Positions 15,458-24,404 of a DNA stretch of 64,000 nucleotides are shown in pieces (within the stretch, counting starts at the first letter, position 1; each line of letters starts with the position of its first letter). The DNA is taken from the NCBI RefSeq assembly GCF_014652915.1, contig NZ_BMZS01000002.1, positions 354,590 through 418,589 of the forward strand, written 5' to 3'. The DNA is from Thalassobaculum fulvum (lineage in GTDB: Bacteria; Pseudomonadota; Alphaproteobacteria; Thalassobaculales; Thalassobaculaceae). The position numbers and the translations under genes were made by a program. Below the pieces are notes generated by a model. The model was not told the DNA's origin and searched no databases. It saw nothing but the letters and a program-made list of their open reading frames with translations.

Positions 15458-16348
15458 TCATCCCTCCGGCAGCGGCGTGAACTCCCGCTCGTCGCCCGGC
15501 ACGATATCGAACCGCCCTGCCTGCCAGTCGGCCTTGGCGGCCTCGATCCGGTCCTGCGACGACGACACGAAGTTCCACCAGATGAAGCGCGGCCCGTCCA
15601 TCGGCTCGCCGCCCAGCACCAGCACCCTGGCGTGGCCGACCGCCTCGACCGTCACGCCGTCGCCCGGGTGCAGGACCAGCAGCCGGCCGGCCTCGAACCG
15701 GTCGTCGGCGATCGACACCGTGCCCTCGGCAACGTAGATCGCGCGCTCCTCGTGCTCGGCCGGGATCGGCAGCCAGGCGCCGGCCTCGAGGATGGCGTCG
15801 GCGTAGATCATCTCGGAATAGCTCGGCACCGGCGAGGTGGCCCCCCAGAGGGTGCCGGCGATCACCCGCACCCGCTTGCCCTCGCCCTCGATGGTCGGAA
15901 GCTCGTCCGAGCCCAGGTGCACGAAGCCGGGCGCGGTCTCCTCGTGCCGTTTCGGCAGGGCGACCCAGGCCTGGATGCCGAACATCGACGCGCCGTCCTC
16001 GCGCAGCGCCGGGTCGGTCCGCTCGGAGTGCACGATGCCGCGGCCGGCGGTCATCCAGTTGACCTCGCCCGGGCGGATCGGCTGGGCGGTACCGAGGCTG
16101 TCGCGGTGCATGATCTCGCCGTCGAACAGGTAGGTCAGGGTGGCCAGCCCGATATGCGGGTGCGGGCGGACGTCCAGCCCCTCGCCCGACGGGAACCTCG
16201 CCGGCCCCATCTGGTCCCAGAAGATGAACGGGCCGACCATCCGGCGCCGCGCCGAGGGCAGCGCCCGGCGCACCTCGAAACCGCCGAGGTCGCGGGTCCG
16301 GGGCACGATCACCGTGTCGATTCCGGGGGTGTCTGTCTGGTCGCTCAT
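15458..16348 (-). CDS. pirin family protein
   Basis: A 296-residue bicupin. The N-terminal pirin signature is [18 protein letters not shown], with metal ligands in [19 protein letters not shown] and then AGRGIVHSE. The second cupin includes [13 protein letters not shown] and [11 protein letters not shown]. Pirins bind iron and can act as quercetinases or redox-responsive cofactors. The function here is not specified by neighbours; the next gene upstream is a divergent SMP-30 lactonase. Length and motif order are normal. Confidence 0.9.
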   Translation of the reverse strand: MSDQTDTPGIDTVIVPRTRDLGGFEVRRALPSARRRMVGPFIFWDQMGPARFPSGEGLDVRPHPHIGLATLTYLFDGEIMHRDSLGTAQPIRPGEVNWMTAGRGIVHSERTDPALREDGASMFGIQAWVALPKRHEETAPGFVHLGSDELPTIEGEGKRVRVIAGTLWGATSPVPSYSEMIYADAILEAGAWLPIPAEHEERAIYVAEGTVSIADDRFEAGRLLVLHPGDGVTVEAVGHARVLVLGGEPMDGPRFIWWNFVSSSQDRIEAAKADWQAGRFDIVPGDEREFTPLPEG

Positions 16349-16465
16349 GATGTCCTCCCGCTGCCGGGCCGGGGCGAGACCGCCGCCGGGGCCGAGCCAT
16401 GTGGGGGTTTGCCCTGCGGTGCAGGTCCGGCCGATACTGCGCGCGATTCAGGGAGGAGACCAGAC

Positions 16466-17404
16466 ATGACGCTGCGCACCATCGCCGAAGGCCTGCAGTT
16501 CCCCGAGGGTCCGATCGCCTTGCCGGACGGCTCGGTGCTGGTGGTCGAGATCGGGCGCCGCACGCTGACCCGCTGCTGGCCGGACGGCCGCAAGGAGATC
16601 GTGGCCGAGACCGGCGGCGGCCCGAACGGCGCGGCCATGGGGCCGGACGGCAAGGTCTACATCTGCAACAACGGCGGCTTCGAGTTCCACGTCGACCCGG
16701 AGACCGGCCACCACCGGACCATCGGCCAGGCCAAGGACTATTCCGGCGGCCGGATCGAGCGGGTCGACCTGAAGACCGGCACCGTCGAGGTGCTGTTCAC
16801 CGAGTGCGGCGGCCACCCGCTGAAGGGGCCGAACGACCTGGTGTTCGATCGCACCGGCGGGCTGTGGTTCACCGACCTCGGCAAGATGCGCGAGCGCGAC
16901 TCCGACCGCGGCGGCGTCTACTACTGCCGGCCCGACACCGGGCTGATCAAGGAGGCGATCTACCCGATGGTGATGCCGAACGGCATCGGCCTGTCGCCCG
17001 ACGAGAAGACCTTGTACGTCGCCGAGACCGAGGGCGGCCGCCTCTGGGCCTACGAGATCACCGGCGAGGGCGAGGTCGCCAAGCTGCCGTTCCCGTCGCC
17101 GAATGGCGGCCGGCTGGTCGCCTGCGATGCCGGCTTCCGGCGCTTCGACAGCCTGGCGGTCGAGCGCGGCGGCGCGATCTGCGTCGCCACCCTGGGCACC
17201 GGCGGTGTCACGGTCGCCTCGCCGGCGACCGGCACCTTCGAGTTCCACCCGATGCCGGACTCCTACTGCACCAACATCGCGTTCGGCGGGCCGGGCCTGC
17301 GGACCGCGTTCATCACGCTGAGCATCACCGGCCGGCTGGTCGCCATGGAATGGCCCCGTCCCGGGCTGCCGCTGAACTTCCTGAACGAGGGCGCCAACGC
17401 CTGA
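16466..17404 (+). CDS. SMP-30/gluconolactonase family protein
   Basis: A 312-residue propeller with PEGPIALPDGSVLVVE (metal Glu), GGPNGAAMGPDGKVY, LKGPNDLVFDRTGGLWFTD (Asn ligand) and MPNGIGLSPDEKTLYVAET (Asp ligand). This matches the lactonase arm of the SMP-30 family, which hydrolyses aldonolactones. Start ATG 16466 follows a strong GGGAGGAG ribosome-binding site. It is divergent from pirin (117 bases) and convergent with the DUF4347 gene. The related protein at 13016-13999 belongs to a separate operon. Confidence 0.9.
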   Translation: MTLRTIAEGLQFPEGPIALPDGSVLVVEIGRRTLTRCWPDGRKEIVAETGGGPNGAAMGPDGKVYICNNGGFEFHVDPETGHHRTIGQAKDYSGGRIERVDLKTGTVEVLFTECGGHPLKGPNDLVFDRTGGLWFTDLGKMRERDSDRGGVYYCRPDTGLIKEAIYPMVMPNGIGLSPDEKTLYVAETEGGRLWAYEITGEGEVAKLPFPSPNGGRLVACDAGFRRFDSLAVERGGAICVATLGTGGVTVASPATGTFEFHPMPDSYCTNIAFGGPGLRTAFITLSITGRLVAMEWPRPGLPLNFLNEGANA

Positions 17405-17562
17405 GGCCGGGCCGCAGCCGACGGTGCACGGCACCCCGAGGCGGCGGGTATTGGGGGTCGCGACGGAAACATCGCACCCATCGCCCCGAGGTGCCGGCAT
17501 CGTAGCGAAGGGCCACGAAGCCCCCTCGCCCCACCCCACTCACGCGCCGGCGGCGCCGCCGG

Positions 17563-18168
17563 TCAGCGGCCGCCGGCCAGCAGCAGCGGATAGGTCGCGC
17601 GCGAAATCGCCGGGAATGCGGTCTCGATCGTGGTGCCGTGCCGGTCGCGCAGCGTCCAGCGGCCGCCCTGCGCCGCCGAACCGACCGGTCCGGCCGACGC
17701 CGCGACGGCAACGCCGAGAACCGTCTCCAGATAGTCGAGGAAGCGCAGGCCGACCGCCCCCGATGCGACCGAGCTACCGTATAGCGCCACCACGGCGGAG
17801 TCGCCGAGCGCTTGCGAGATGTCGGCCAGGACGCCGCGGCGCATCGCCAGCGCCGGCAGGTCGACGCGGTCGCCCGCCAGCACCACCGCCCCCGGCTCGC
17901 CGCGACACAAGACGTGCAGGACAGCGATCGCCCGGCGGTTGACGAGCCGCTCGGCGATCTGCTCGAGCCCGCGGCCGCCGTCCGCCAGTCGGACGACGTC
18001 GATTCCCGGCCGCCGCCCGTCGACCAGCGTCGTCGACACCGGGACGCCGGGATCGACGATCAGGACCTCGCCGCCGAAGACCGGGCCGGCTCCCGGGCCC
18101 TGCCCCGCGGTCGCTCCGGCGCGCTCCAGCGTCAGCGAATCGCCGCGATCCCCGATGAACTCTTCCAT
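17563..18168 (-). CDS. stand-alone DUF4347 domain protein
   Basis: A 201-residue protein that is almost entirely a DUF4347-like domain: EVLIVDPGVPVSTTLVDG, VVRLADGGRGLEQIAERL, IAVLHVLCRGEPGAVVLAG, LGDSAVVALYGSSVASG and a final AQGGRWTL-type strand. This domain usually opens huge secreted adhesins and hemolysin-type proteins; here it ends after the domain, with no signal peptide and no repeats. The His in the usual HIVSHG is kept (LHVLCRG) but the second is not. It may be a free-standing form, or a relic of a larger gene. It faces an AraC-type regulator across 191 bases. Confidence 0.6.
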   Translation of the reverse strand: MEEFIGDRGDSLTLERAGATAGQGPGAGPVFGGEVLIVDPGVPVSTTLVDGRRPGIDVVRLADGGRGLEQIAERLVNRRAIAVLHVLCRGEPGAVVLAGDRVDLPALAMRRGVLADISQALGDSAVVALYGSSVASGAVGLRFLDYLETVLGVAVAASAGPVGSAAQGGRWTLRDRHGTTIETAFPAISRATYPLLLAGGR

Positions 18169-18278
18169 CCCCTGCCTCCGTTCTGGAATGCGGGCGGGCC
18201 GCCGGTTTCTGTCCGGGCAGACCGTTTGTCGTTCACCCTCAAGGGATACCGCGAATTCTCCCGCTGCGATTGCGCCGG

Positions 18279-18309
18279 CGTCTCAAATTTGTTTCTTCGT
18301 CGTCTCAAA
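18279..18309. promoter_or_regulatory. direct repeat CGTCTCAAA, 22-base period (candidate AraC site)
   Basis: CGTCTCAAA occurs at 18279-18287 and again at 18301-18309. The centre-to-centre distance of 22 bases is two DNA turns, the usual geometry for paired AraC-family half-sites. It lies in the intergenic region between the DUF4347 gene and the AraC-type regulator, 51 bases before the regulator start. The same core CGTCTCAA also occurs once at 28356-28363. Confidence 0.4.
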
Positions 18310-18359
18310 ATACCGCTAGCCTGTCCGCGGGGACGATGCGGACGTTGCGGAGCAAAGCC

Positions 18360-19463
18360 ATGGAGCTTGCACGGTTGCCGTCGGCATCGCTATTGCCCGG
18401 CCGGCTCTCGAACGAAGAACTGTTCTGGCACTGGCGGCGCAGCCTGGTGCCCTTCTTCGACTGCATTCCCGTGCGCGAGCACGGCACACCCTGGCAGCCG
18501 CTGGAGAGCCGGCAGTATCATCTCGGCGACTTCGTGTTCGTGGACGCCCGGTTTCCGGGGCAGCGGTTCGTCCGGGATGCCGACTGGAACCGCCGGCACG
18601 ACGACGCCGACCACGTCCTGCTCCAGGTGTTCCTGGCCGGCCGCAACAGCGGCACCAACGGCGGCACCGGGTTCGTCCAGGAGCCCGACGGGGTCTATGC
18701 GGTCAATCTCGGCTACGAAACCGAGGCCGAGACCGCCGGCGCCGATACCCTCTCGCTGGTCCTGCCCCGCGACTGGCTCGCCGAGCACCTGCCGGCGCTG
18801 CGGGACGCCCGCGGCCCGGTGCTGCCGAAGGGCAGCATGGCGGCGCGCCTGTTCACCGACTTCGCGCTGTCGCTGCGACGAAGCCTGCCGCAGGCGACGA
18901 TCGCCGATGCGCCGGTGGTCTCGAAATCCCTGGTCGGGCTCCTGGGCTCGCTGCTGGCCCACCAGGATCCGGTCGCCACGGATGCGCAGCGCGGTGCGAT
19001 CCTGGCGCTGCGGCGGTACGTCGACGACCACCTCGGCGACCCGGACCTCGGCGCCGACCGGCTGTGCGAGCAGTTCCGGATGTCGCGCGCCACCCTGTTC
19101 CGGCTGTTCAGGGATCACGGCGGGGTACGGACCTACATCCAGCAGCGCCGGCTGATGGCCTGCTTCCGCGCGATCGGATCGCCCCGGCACGCCGGCCGCC
19201 GGATCTACGACATCGCCCTGGATTTCGGCTTCGCCAACCAGAGCCACCTCAGCACGCTGTTCCGCCGGCATTTCGGCATGTCGCCCAGCGAGGTGCGCGA
19301 GGCGGCCGGCCGCCGGCGGGCGGACGGCGTCGGCGCCGCCGCGCTCGCCGAAGCGAGCGGACTGCCGGACGTCGAGATCATGCGCCGCTGGGCGCTCGAG
19401 CTCGGCGGCTCCGACCAGCCCGTCGCGGGTGCGGCGGGACCGGGTCGCGGGCTGCCCGCCTGA
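18360..19463 (+). CDS. AraC family transcriptional regulator
   Basis: A 367-residue regulator: an N-terminal cupin-like sensing region (HTPWQPLESRQYHLGDF onward), then the two helix-turn-helix repeats. These are visible in LGADRLCEQFRMSRATLFRLF and RIYDIALDFGFANQSHLSTLFR with HFGMSPSEVREAA. About 45 extra residues follow the domain, ending in a Gly/Ala/Pro-rich tail. Start chosen at ATG 18360 with GGAG eight bases upstream; ATG 18336 is an alternative. Divergent from the DUF4347 gene and the best candidate to control it. Confidence 0.85.
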   Translation: MELARLPSASLLPGRLSNEELFWHWRRSLVPFFDCIPVREHGTPWQPLESRQYHLGDFVFVDARFPGQRFVRDADWNRRHDDADHVLLQVFLAGRNSGTNGGTGFVQEPDGVYAVNLGYETEAETAGADTLSLVLPRDWLAEHLPALRDARGPVLPKGSMAARLFTDFALSLRRSLPQATIADAPVVSKSLVGLLGSLLAHQDPVATDAQRGAILALRRYVDDHLGDPDLGADRLCEQFRMSRATLFRLFRDHGGVRTYIQQRRLMACFRAIGSPRHAGRRIYDIALDFGFANQSHLSTLFRRHFGMSPSEVREAAGRRRADGVGAAALAEASGLPDVEIMRRWALELGGSDQPVAGAAGPGRGLPA

Positions 19464-19511
19464 CCGGCACCCGGCCCGCCGCGTCGCCCCGGCGCGCCCC
19501 CCGGCGCGACC

Positions 19512-19988
19512 TCAGCCGGCCGCCGTCGCACCGCCGCCAGCGGCCGCAAGCAGACGGGCCTGCAGGACCGCGTAGCCGGCCACCGCCACCGCCATCAGAT
19601 CGACCAGGACCGCACCGGTCCAGGTGAAGGCGCTCCACCCGAGGACCAGCAGCAGGGCGCTGCCCAGCACCCAGGACCAGTCCATCGCGCAGACCGCCCG
19701 CACCAGGCCCGGCCGGGCCGCCGGCCGGGCGGCGATCCAGAACACCAGACCGGCGAACGGCAACAGGGCGAGCCCGACGGCCCGGATCCAGTCGGCCCCG
19801 GCGAGTCCGCCATAAGGCCCCTGGCCGGTCAGGCAGAGTTCGGCCAGCGGACCGGCGGCCACCGCCATGGCGCCGCCGATCAGCAGCGAGGATCCGGCGT
19901 TCAGGCACAGCACCGCCCGCAGCATTTTCTCCGGGCGCAGGGCTTTCTCCGGGAGTAGGGCTTTCTCCGGGTGATCGAACATCGACAT
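19512..19988 (-). CDS. four-helix membrane protein with PEKAL repeats
   Basis: A 158-residue protein with no recognised family. Residues 7-22 carry three near-identical PEKAL-R/L units, then four hydrophobic helices at about 25-45, 63-83, 95-112 and 118-140. The N-terminus is cytoplasmic by the positive-inside rule. The repeat is encoded by a tandem 18-base unit (19923-19974). Ribosome-binding site AAGGAGA before ATG 19988. Divergent from an XRE/MmyB-type regulator whose start lies 81 bases away and which may control it. Confidence 0.65.
   Translation of the reverse strand: MSMFDHPEKALLPEKALRPEKMLRAVLCLNAGSSLLIGGAMAVAAGPLAELCLTGQGPYGGLAGADWIRAVGLALLPFAGLVFWIAARPAARPGLVRAVCAMDWSWVLGSALLLVLGWSAFTWTGAVLVDLMAVAVAGYAVLQARLLAAAGGGATAAG
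19923..19974 (-). repeat. 18-base tandem repeat within a membrane protein gene
   Basis: CTTTCTCCGGG or near copies occur at 19925, 19943 and 19961 with an exact 18-base period, giving three units. The encoded peptide reads PEKALL-PEKALR-PEKMLR. The in-frame period means unit gain or loss keeps the reading frame, so length variation between strains is likely. Confidence 0.7.
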
Positions 19989-20050
19989 GATCGTCTCCTT
20001 GGCTTGTCGTATCCTGGCCGGACGATCACGCCGGAGGCCGGGCCGCCTCA

Positions 20051-20067
20051 ATTACGCCGGGAGTAAT
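20051..20067. promoter_or_regulatory. inverted repeat overlapping the XRE regulator ribosome-binding site
   Basis: ATTAC (20051-20055) and GTAAT (20063-20067) flank GCCGGGA and end one base before the ATG at 20069. The spacer contains the presumed ribosome-binding site (GGGAG). A bound repressor here would block translation initiation or transcription of the regulator, fitting autoregulation. Seen by eye. Confidence 0.4.
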
Positions 20068-20068
20068 C

Positions 20069-20857
20069 ATGGTCAGCGCGCTCGACCTGCACGACGCGAC
20101 CCAGCCGCCCGAGGATTTCGGGGTGCTGCTGCGCCGCTGGCGGCGCCGGCGCGGCACCAGCCAGCTCGACCTGGCGCTCGACGCCGGCACCTCGCAACGC
20201 CATGTCAGCTTCCTGGAGACCGGCCGGGCCCGGCCGAGCCGCTACATGGTGGTGGCGCTCGCCGGGGCGCTGGACGTGCCGCTGCGCGACCGCAACGCCC
20301 TGCTCGCCGCGGCCGGATTCTCGCCCGCCTTCCTGGCGCGTCAGGACAGTGATCCCGACCTCGCCGCCGTCGAGGCCGCGCTGAGCTTCATCCTGGACAA
20401 GCAGGAACCGTTCCCGGCGATCGTCGTCGACCGGGCCTGGCGCCTGCGGCGGGCGAACGCGGCGGCCGAGCGCATGCTGGCGTTCCTCGCCCCCGACGGG
20501 CTGCCTACCGCGACCGACGGCGCCATCGACCTGGCTGCCTGGATCTTCGACCCGGACGGCCTCGGCCCGTGGCTCCGCAACCGCGACGAGGTGCTGCCGC
20601 ACATGGCCCGGCGGCTCGGCCCGGCGGCGCCGCACTGGGCGGCCGGCGGCGGCCGGTCCGCGGAGGGCGACGATCTCCCGCTGCCGCCGGTGCTGACGCT
20701 CGACGTCGCCAAGGACGGCGTCGCGGTCCGGCTGTTCTCCACGATCACGACGCTCGGCGAGCCGCAGGACCTCGCCCTGCACGACATCCGGATCGAGAGC
20801 TTCTTCCCGGCCGACGAGCCGTCGCGGGCCGTGCTGGAGGCGATGGCGGGCGGCTGA
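20069..20857 (+). CDS. XRE regulator with MmyB-type ligand-binding domain
   Basis: A 262-residue regulator. The helix-turn-helix lies at about residues 17-72 (LLRRWRRRRGTSQLDLALDAG, SQRHVSFLETGRARPSR). The MmyB/MLTR-type PAS-like domain follows (FPAIVVDRAWRLRRANAAAERM, then LFSTITTLGEPQDLALHDIRIESFFP). This domain order is the standard one in many actinobacterial and alphaproteobacterial regulators, where the C-terminal part binds a fatty-acid-like ligand. Divergent from the four-helix membrane protein, which is the obvious target. Confidence 0.85.
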   Translation: MVSALDLHDATQPPEDFGVLLRRWRRRRGTSQLDLALDAGTSQRHVSFLETGRARPSRYMVVALAGALDVPLRDRNALLAAAGFSPAFLARQDSDPDLAAVEAALSFILDKQEPFPAIVVDRAWRLRRANAAAERMLAFLAPDGLPTATDGAIDLAAWIFDPDGLGPWLRNRDEVLPHMARRLGPAAPHWAAGGGRSAEGDDLPLPPVLTLDVAKDGVAVRLFSTITTLGEPQDLALHDIRIESFFPADEPSRAVLEAMAGG

Positions 20858-20893
20858 GACGGCCGCCGCCGCCGGGCTGCCGGCCCGAAAAGA

Positions 20894-20926
20894 CGATCGG
20901 CCGCGGAGTTCCTCCGCGGCCGATCG
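20894..20926. terminator. bidirectional terminator-like hairpin
   Basis: A perfect 14-base stem, CGATCGGCCGCGGA (20894-20907) with its inverse at 20913-20926, and a five-base loop. It lies between the XRE regulator and the convergent IlvD/Edd gene. There is no long T-tract, so termination may depend on the very stable stem or on Rho. Confidence 0.65.
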
Positions 20927-20964
20927 GTCCGATGATTGGCGGTGGCGGGCCTCCCTCGGCGCCG

Positions 20965-22833
20965 TCAGAACGCCTTGTCGGTCTGCGGGCGGTACTTGTT
21001 CTTCGGCGAGAAGCCCGACCGGACGGCCTCGCGCGGCTCGCGCACCCAGACCTCGCGGTTCGGGTGCAGGCCGCCGCCGCGGGTCGCCGGCACCGCGGTG
21101 TGGCGGGCCCGGTGCAGCAGCCGGGTGTCGGCGATGCCGCAGTTCGGATGGATGCCGCCGTTGTCCGCCACCACCTTCGCCCAGGCCGCCTTGCGCTCGG
21201 CCAGGGTCGCCGGGTCGTTGAGCGCCGGGCAGTTCAGCTCGTTGGTGTTGAGGTCGACCACGATGTCGTCGCCGTTCTCGATGAACGCGATCGGACCACC
21301 GAGCGCCGCCTCCGGCCCGACATGGCCGATGACCAGGCCGACCGAGCCGCCGGAGAACCGGGCGTCGGTCATCAGCCCGACCACGATGCCGCGCTCTCGG
21401 CACAGCGTGGTGATGCGCGAGGTCGGGTCGAGCATCTCCGGCATGCCGGGCGCCCCGCTCGGCCCCTCGTAGCGCACGATGACCATGTCGTGGTTCTGGA
21501 AGCTCTCGGGCGTCTCGTCGAGCGCCTCGAGCAGGCCCTGCTCGCCCTCGAACACCCGCGCCTTGCCGACGAAGGTGTTGTTCTCGAGGCCGCCCTCGAC
21601 GCCGGCGAGCTTGAGGATCGCCGAGAAGTCCGGCGACAGGTTGCCGCCGAGCACCCGCAGGCCGCCGGTCGGCTTGTACGGCTTCTCGACCGGATAGATC
21701 ACCTTGCCGTCGACCGGCTTGGCCTCCAGCCGCGCGACCTGCTGGGCCAGCGTCTCGCCGGTGCAGGTCATGACGTCGCCGTTGAGCAGGCCGGCCTCGA
21801 GCAGTTCGCGGACGATCACCTGGACGCCGCCGACCGCGTCGATGTCGACCATCGAGTACTTGCCGTAGGGTCGGGCGTCGGTCAGCACCGGCACGACGTG
21901 CTGCGACAGGTGGTTGAACTCCTCCGGGGTCATGACCTCCTTCCAGAAGTCGCCGAAGCCGGCGGCGCGGGCGATCTCCGGGGCGTGCAGGGTGACGTTG
22001 GTCGAGCCGCCGATCGCCATCGCCACGATCACCGCGTTGCGGAGCGAGTCCCGCACCACGATGTCGCGCGGCTTCAGGTCGTTCGCGATCATCGCCGCGA
22101 GATGCTCGACCAGCAGGGCCGGAAACTCGTTGATCCGGCGCGGGTCGTCGGAGGCCGGCGCCACCATCTGCAGCGGCTGCATGCCGACGACGCCGATGAA
22201 GGTCTGCATGGTGTTGTAGGTGAACATGCCGCCGCAGCTGCCGATGCCGGGGCAGGCGTGGCAGGCGATGTGGTGCCGGAACTCGGGGTCCGGATTGCCG
22301 GCGACCTGGTAGGCGCTGACGATGTCCAGGGCCTCGCCGGTCTTCGGGTCGTGGCCCGGATGGATCGGGCCGTCCGACATGATGATGGCCGGCTGGTTGT
22401 GCTCGAGCAGCGCGGCCAGGGTGCCGACCGGCGGCTTGTCGCAGGCGACCACCGCGATCGTGCCGGCGAGGCCGGTCGCCTCCAGGTGCTCGCACAGGGC
22501 GTCGTGGGTGACCTCGCGGCCGATCAGCGAGTAGCGCATCTCGCGGGTGCCGTTGCGGATGCCGTCGGAGGTGGCGATGGTGTACTCCGGCTGGACCAGG
22601 CGCAGCCGGAGCTGTCCCTCGCCCTGGCCGATCCGGCTCTTCAGCGCCGCGTGGATCGCGTCGACCTTCGACAGCACGCCGAGATAGCACTGGCTGTCGC
22701 CCTTGGTGCCGACGACGCCGACCGACGGCTCGTGGATCAGGTCCGGATCGGTGCCGAGCTCGCGCGCAAGCCCGATGGTCTGCGCGGATCGGCCCGGATG
22801 GCGGTCGATGAGTACGGTTTTCGAGTTCTTCAC
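20965..22833 (-). CDS. dihydroxy-acid/sugar-acid dehydratase (IlvD/Edd family)
   Basis: A 622-residue iron-sulphur dehydratase. ACDKPPVGTL, CHACPGIGSCGGMFTYNTM and TDARFSGGSVGLVIGHVGPEA are the three conserved blocks; the first two supply cluster-binding cysteines. It is of normal IlvD/Edd length. Divergence from textbook IlvD motifs (GCDK, CGMGVCGGMYTANTM) suggests a paralogue acting on a sugar acid or another dihydroxy acid rather than the isoleucine/valine enzyme. Starts with GTG at 22833 after GAGGAAA. A longer ORF reaches 22932 but lacks a start site near the domain. Confidence 0.85.
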   Translation of the reverse strand: MKNSKTVLIDRHPGRSAQTIGLARELGTDPDLIHEPSVGVVGTKGDSQCYLGVLSKVDAIHAALKSRIGQGEGQLRLRLVQPEYTIATSDGIRNGTREMRYSLIGREVTHDALCEHLEATGLAGTIAVVACDKPPVGTLAALLEHNQPAIIMSDGPIHPGHDPKTGEALDIVSAYQVAGNPDPEFRHHIACHACPGIGSCGGMFTYNTMQTFIGVVGMQPLQMVAPASDDPRRINEFPALLVEHLAAMIANDLKPRDIVVRDSLRNAVIVAMAIGGSTNVTLHAPEIARAAGFGDFWKEVMTPEEFNHLSQHVVPVLTDARPYGKYSMVDIDAVGGVQVIVRELLEAGLLNGDVMTCTGETLAQQVARLEAKPVDGKVIYPVEKPYKPTGGLRVLGGNLSPDFSAILKLAGVEGGLENNTFVGKARVFEGEQGLLEALDETPESFQNHDMVIVRYEGPSGAPGMPEMLDPTSRITTLCRERGIVVGLMTDARFSGGSVGLVIGHVGPEAALGGPIAFIENGDDIVVDLNTNELNCPALNDPATLAERKAAWAKVVADNGGIHPNCGIADTRLLHRARHTAVPATRGGGLHPNREVWVREPREAVRSGFSPKNKYRPQTDKAF

Positions 22834-22932
22834 GGGGGTTTCCTCAAGACGGCACGGATTTCTTGCTCTGCGGGCGGCGAGCGGTCGCCACGGGGGACAA
22901 TGCTCAGCCGGCCCTGGCGGGTCCAGTGCCAA

Positions 22933-22961
22933 TGTTAGTGCATCGGCCGTTTGTCGGCCAA
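22933..22961 (-). promoter_or_regulatory. candidate promoter of the IlvD/Edd gene
   Basis: On the minus strand TTGGCC (22956-22961) and CTAACA (22933-22938) are spaced by 17 bases, about 100 bases upstream of the GTG start. By eye; the region between the 2OG-oxygenase stop and this gene is the only non-coding space available for a promoter. Confidence 0.35.
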
Positions 22962-22983
22962 GCTGGGGCCGGGCACCGCCCGT

Positions 22984-23694
22984 TCAGGCGGCGTCGTGCA
23001 GGATGATGCCCAGGGTATAGCGCTCGCCCGAGTGCAGGCGGCTCACCCCGTGGCGCATGGCGGTCCGGTAGATCCCGCGCGAGCCCTGCACCGGCCGGCG
23101 GTTGACCGGAAAGATCACCGCCTCGCCTTGCGTCAGGCCCACCACCTCGGCGCGCGACTGCATGCGCGGCCGCTGCTCGGTCAGCACGAACTCGCCGCCG
23201 ATGAAGTCCCGGCCCGGCTCGCTCAGCAGGAACGCCGCCTGCAGCGGGAACACGTGCTCGCCGTACAGGTCCTGGTGCAGGCAGTTGTAGTCGCCGGGGC
23301 CGTAGCGGAGGATCAGCGGGGTCGGGCGGGTCTGGCCGGCGGCATGGCACTCGGCCAGCCAGTCGGCGAGCCGCCCGGGATAGCGCGCCGGCTCGCCCAG
23401 GCGCTCGGCCCAGGCGTTGGCCAGCGCCGCCAGCCGCGGATACAGCGCCTCGCGCAGCGCCGCCACCAGCGGCGGCAGGGGGTAGGCGAAGTACCGGTAC
23501 TGGCCGCTGCCGAAGCCGTGACGGGCCATCACCACCGTGCTGCGGTAGCGCGCGTCGTCGGGATAGGCCGCGATCAGCGACCGGCATTCCTCGGCCGTCA
23601 GCACGGGCCCGGTGGCGGCGGCCCCCCAGCGGTCCATGTCGGCGCCCAGCCGGTCCCAGTCGAGGGCGGACACCCGGGCGGGAATGTCGGTCAT
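22984..23694 (-). CDS. 2-oxoglutarate/Fe(II)-dependent oxygenase
   Basis: A 236-residue protein of the 2OG-Fe(II) oxygenase fold. CLHQDLYGEHVFPLQAAFLL carries the His-x-Asp iron ligands, and RHGVSRLHSGERYTLGIILH the distal His and the 2-oxoglutarate-binding Arg. The N-terminal helices (LTAEECRSLIAAYPDDARYR) resemble bacterial prolyl-hydroxylase/PKHD-like proteins. Substrate unknown: it could hydroxylate a protein or a small molecule. It stands between FolB and the IlvD/Edd gene, all leftward, with gaps of about 96 and 150 bases. Confidence 0.75.
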   Translation of the reverse strand: MTDIPARVSALDWDRLGADMDRWGAAATGPVLTAEECRSLIAAYPDDARYRSTVVMARHGFGSGQYRYFAYPLPPLVAALREALYPRLAALANAWAERLGEPARYPGRLADWLAECHAAGQTRPTPLILRYGPGDYNCLHQDLYGEHVFPLQAAFLLSEPGRDFIGGEFVLTEQRPRMQSRAEVVGLTQGEAVIFPVNRRPVQGSRGIYRTAMRHGVSRLHSGERYTLGIILHDAA

Positions 23695-23790
23695 GGCGGC
23701 TCCCTAGGCTCCAGACACGGGTCCGGACCGTAGCGAAGCCGGCCCGGCCACTCACTCCGGTTCTTGCGGCGGCAACACGGGGTCGGCGGC

Positions 23791-24249
23791 TCAGGTCCGG
23801 CGTCGGACCACCGTCACGCCGGCGCCCTCGGCGTCCGGGAAGATGTCGAGCTTCTCGACCGTCACCTCGGCGCGGCGCGCCTGCGGGTCGACTAGCGCCA
23901 GCTCGGCGATCCGGTCGGCCAGGGTCTCGACCAGCCTGATATGGCCGCCGGCGGCGAGCTGGCGGATACCCTTGGCCAGCCGCTCGTAGCAGTAGACCCG
24001 CCGGTAGTCCTCGCGGAACCCGCCCTCGGGCCGTGCGACCTCGACGGTGGTGTCGATCCGCACGCGCTGCGGGGCGTCGAGCTCGTGCGGGTGCACGCCG
24101 ATCCGGAAATCGACGACCAGCCCGCGCAGCCGCACCACGTACAGCTCGTCGACGAACCCGCTGTCGACCGCCGCGGCGGTGCCGGCGGCGGCACTCGGAC
24201 GGTCGTCCGCCGCGCCTCCGTAGGCGCGCCCTCCATCGTCTGGGGCCAT
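23791..24249 (-). CDS. folB: dihydroneopterin aldolase-like protein
   Basis: A 152-residue FolB-type protein. After a 32-residue Ala/Gly/Asp-rich leader, DELYVVRLRGLVVDFRIGVHPHEL contains the substrate-binding start of the aldolase. YCYERLAKGIRQLAAGG and LVETLADRIAELAL hold the conserved Tyr and the Glu of the active site. FolB converts 7,8-dihydroneopterin to 6-hydroxymethyl-7,8-dihydropterin in folate synthesis; some homologues are epimerases. The leader might mean a later start, but no better ribosome-binding site is evident. Confidence 0.7.
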   Translation of the reverse strand: MAPDDGGRAYGGAADDRPSAAAGTAAAVDSGFVDELYVVRLRGLVVDFRIGVHPHELDAPQRVRIDTTVEVARPEGGFREDYRRVYCYERLAKGIRQLAAGGHIRLVETLADRIAELALVDPQARRAEVTVEKLDIFPDAEGAGVTVVRRRT

Positions 24250-24404
24250 GCCGGTCTCCTGCCTGATCGCGCGAGCCTAACCTAGGGATTGAGCGGCGCC
24301 GTCGCAAACCCGTCCTCGCCGGTCGCCCACGGAACGGCCCGACACCCATATCGACGCGGCACCTTGGCGGCGCCCCCGCCGCCGGTCTACGCTCCGCCGA
24401 ATTT

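Noticed and set aside
17547-17562. 16-base GC palindrome before the stop of the DUF4347 gene
   Set aside because: It consists only of G and C, which in this background arises by chance and has no T-tract.
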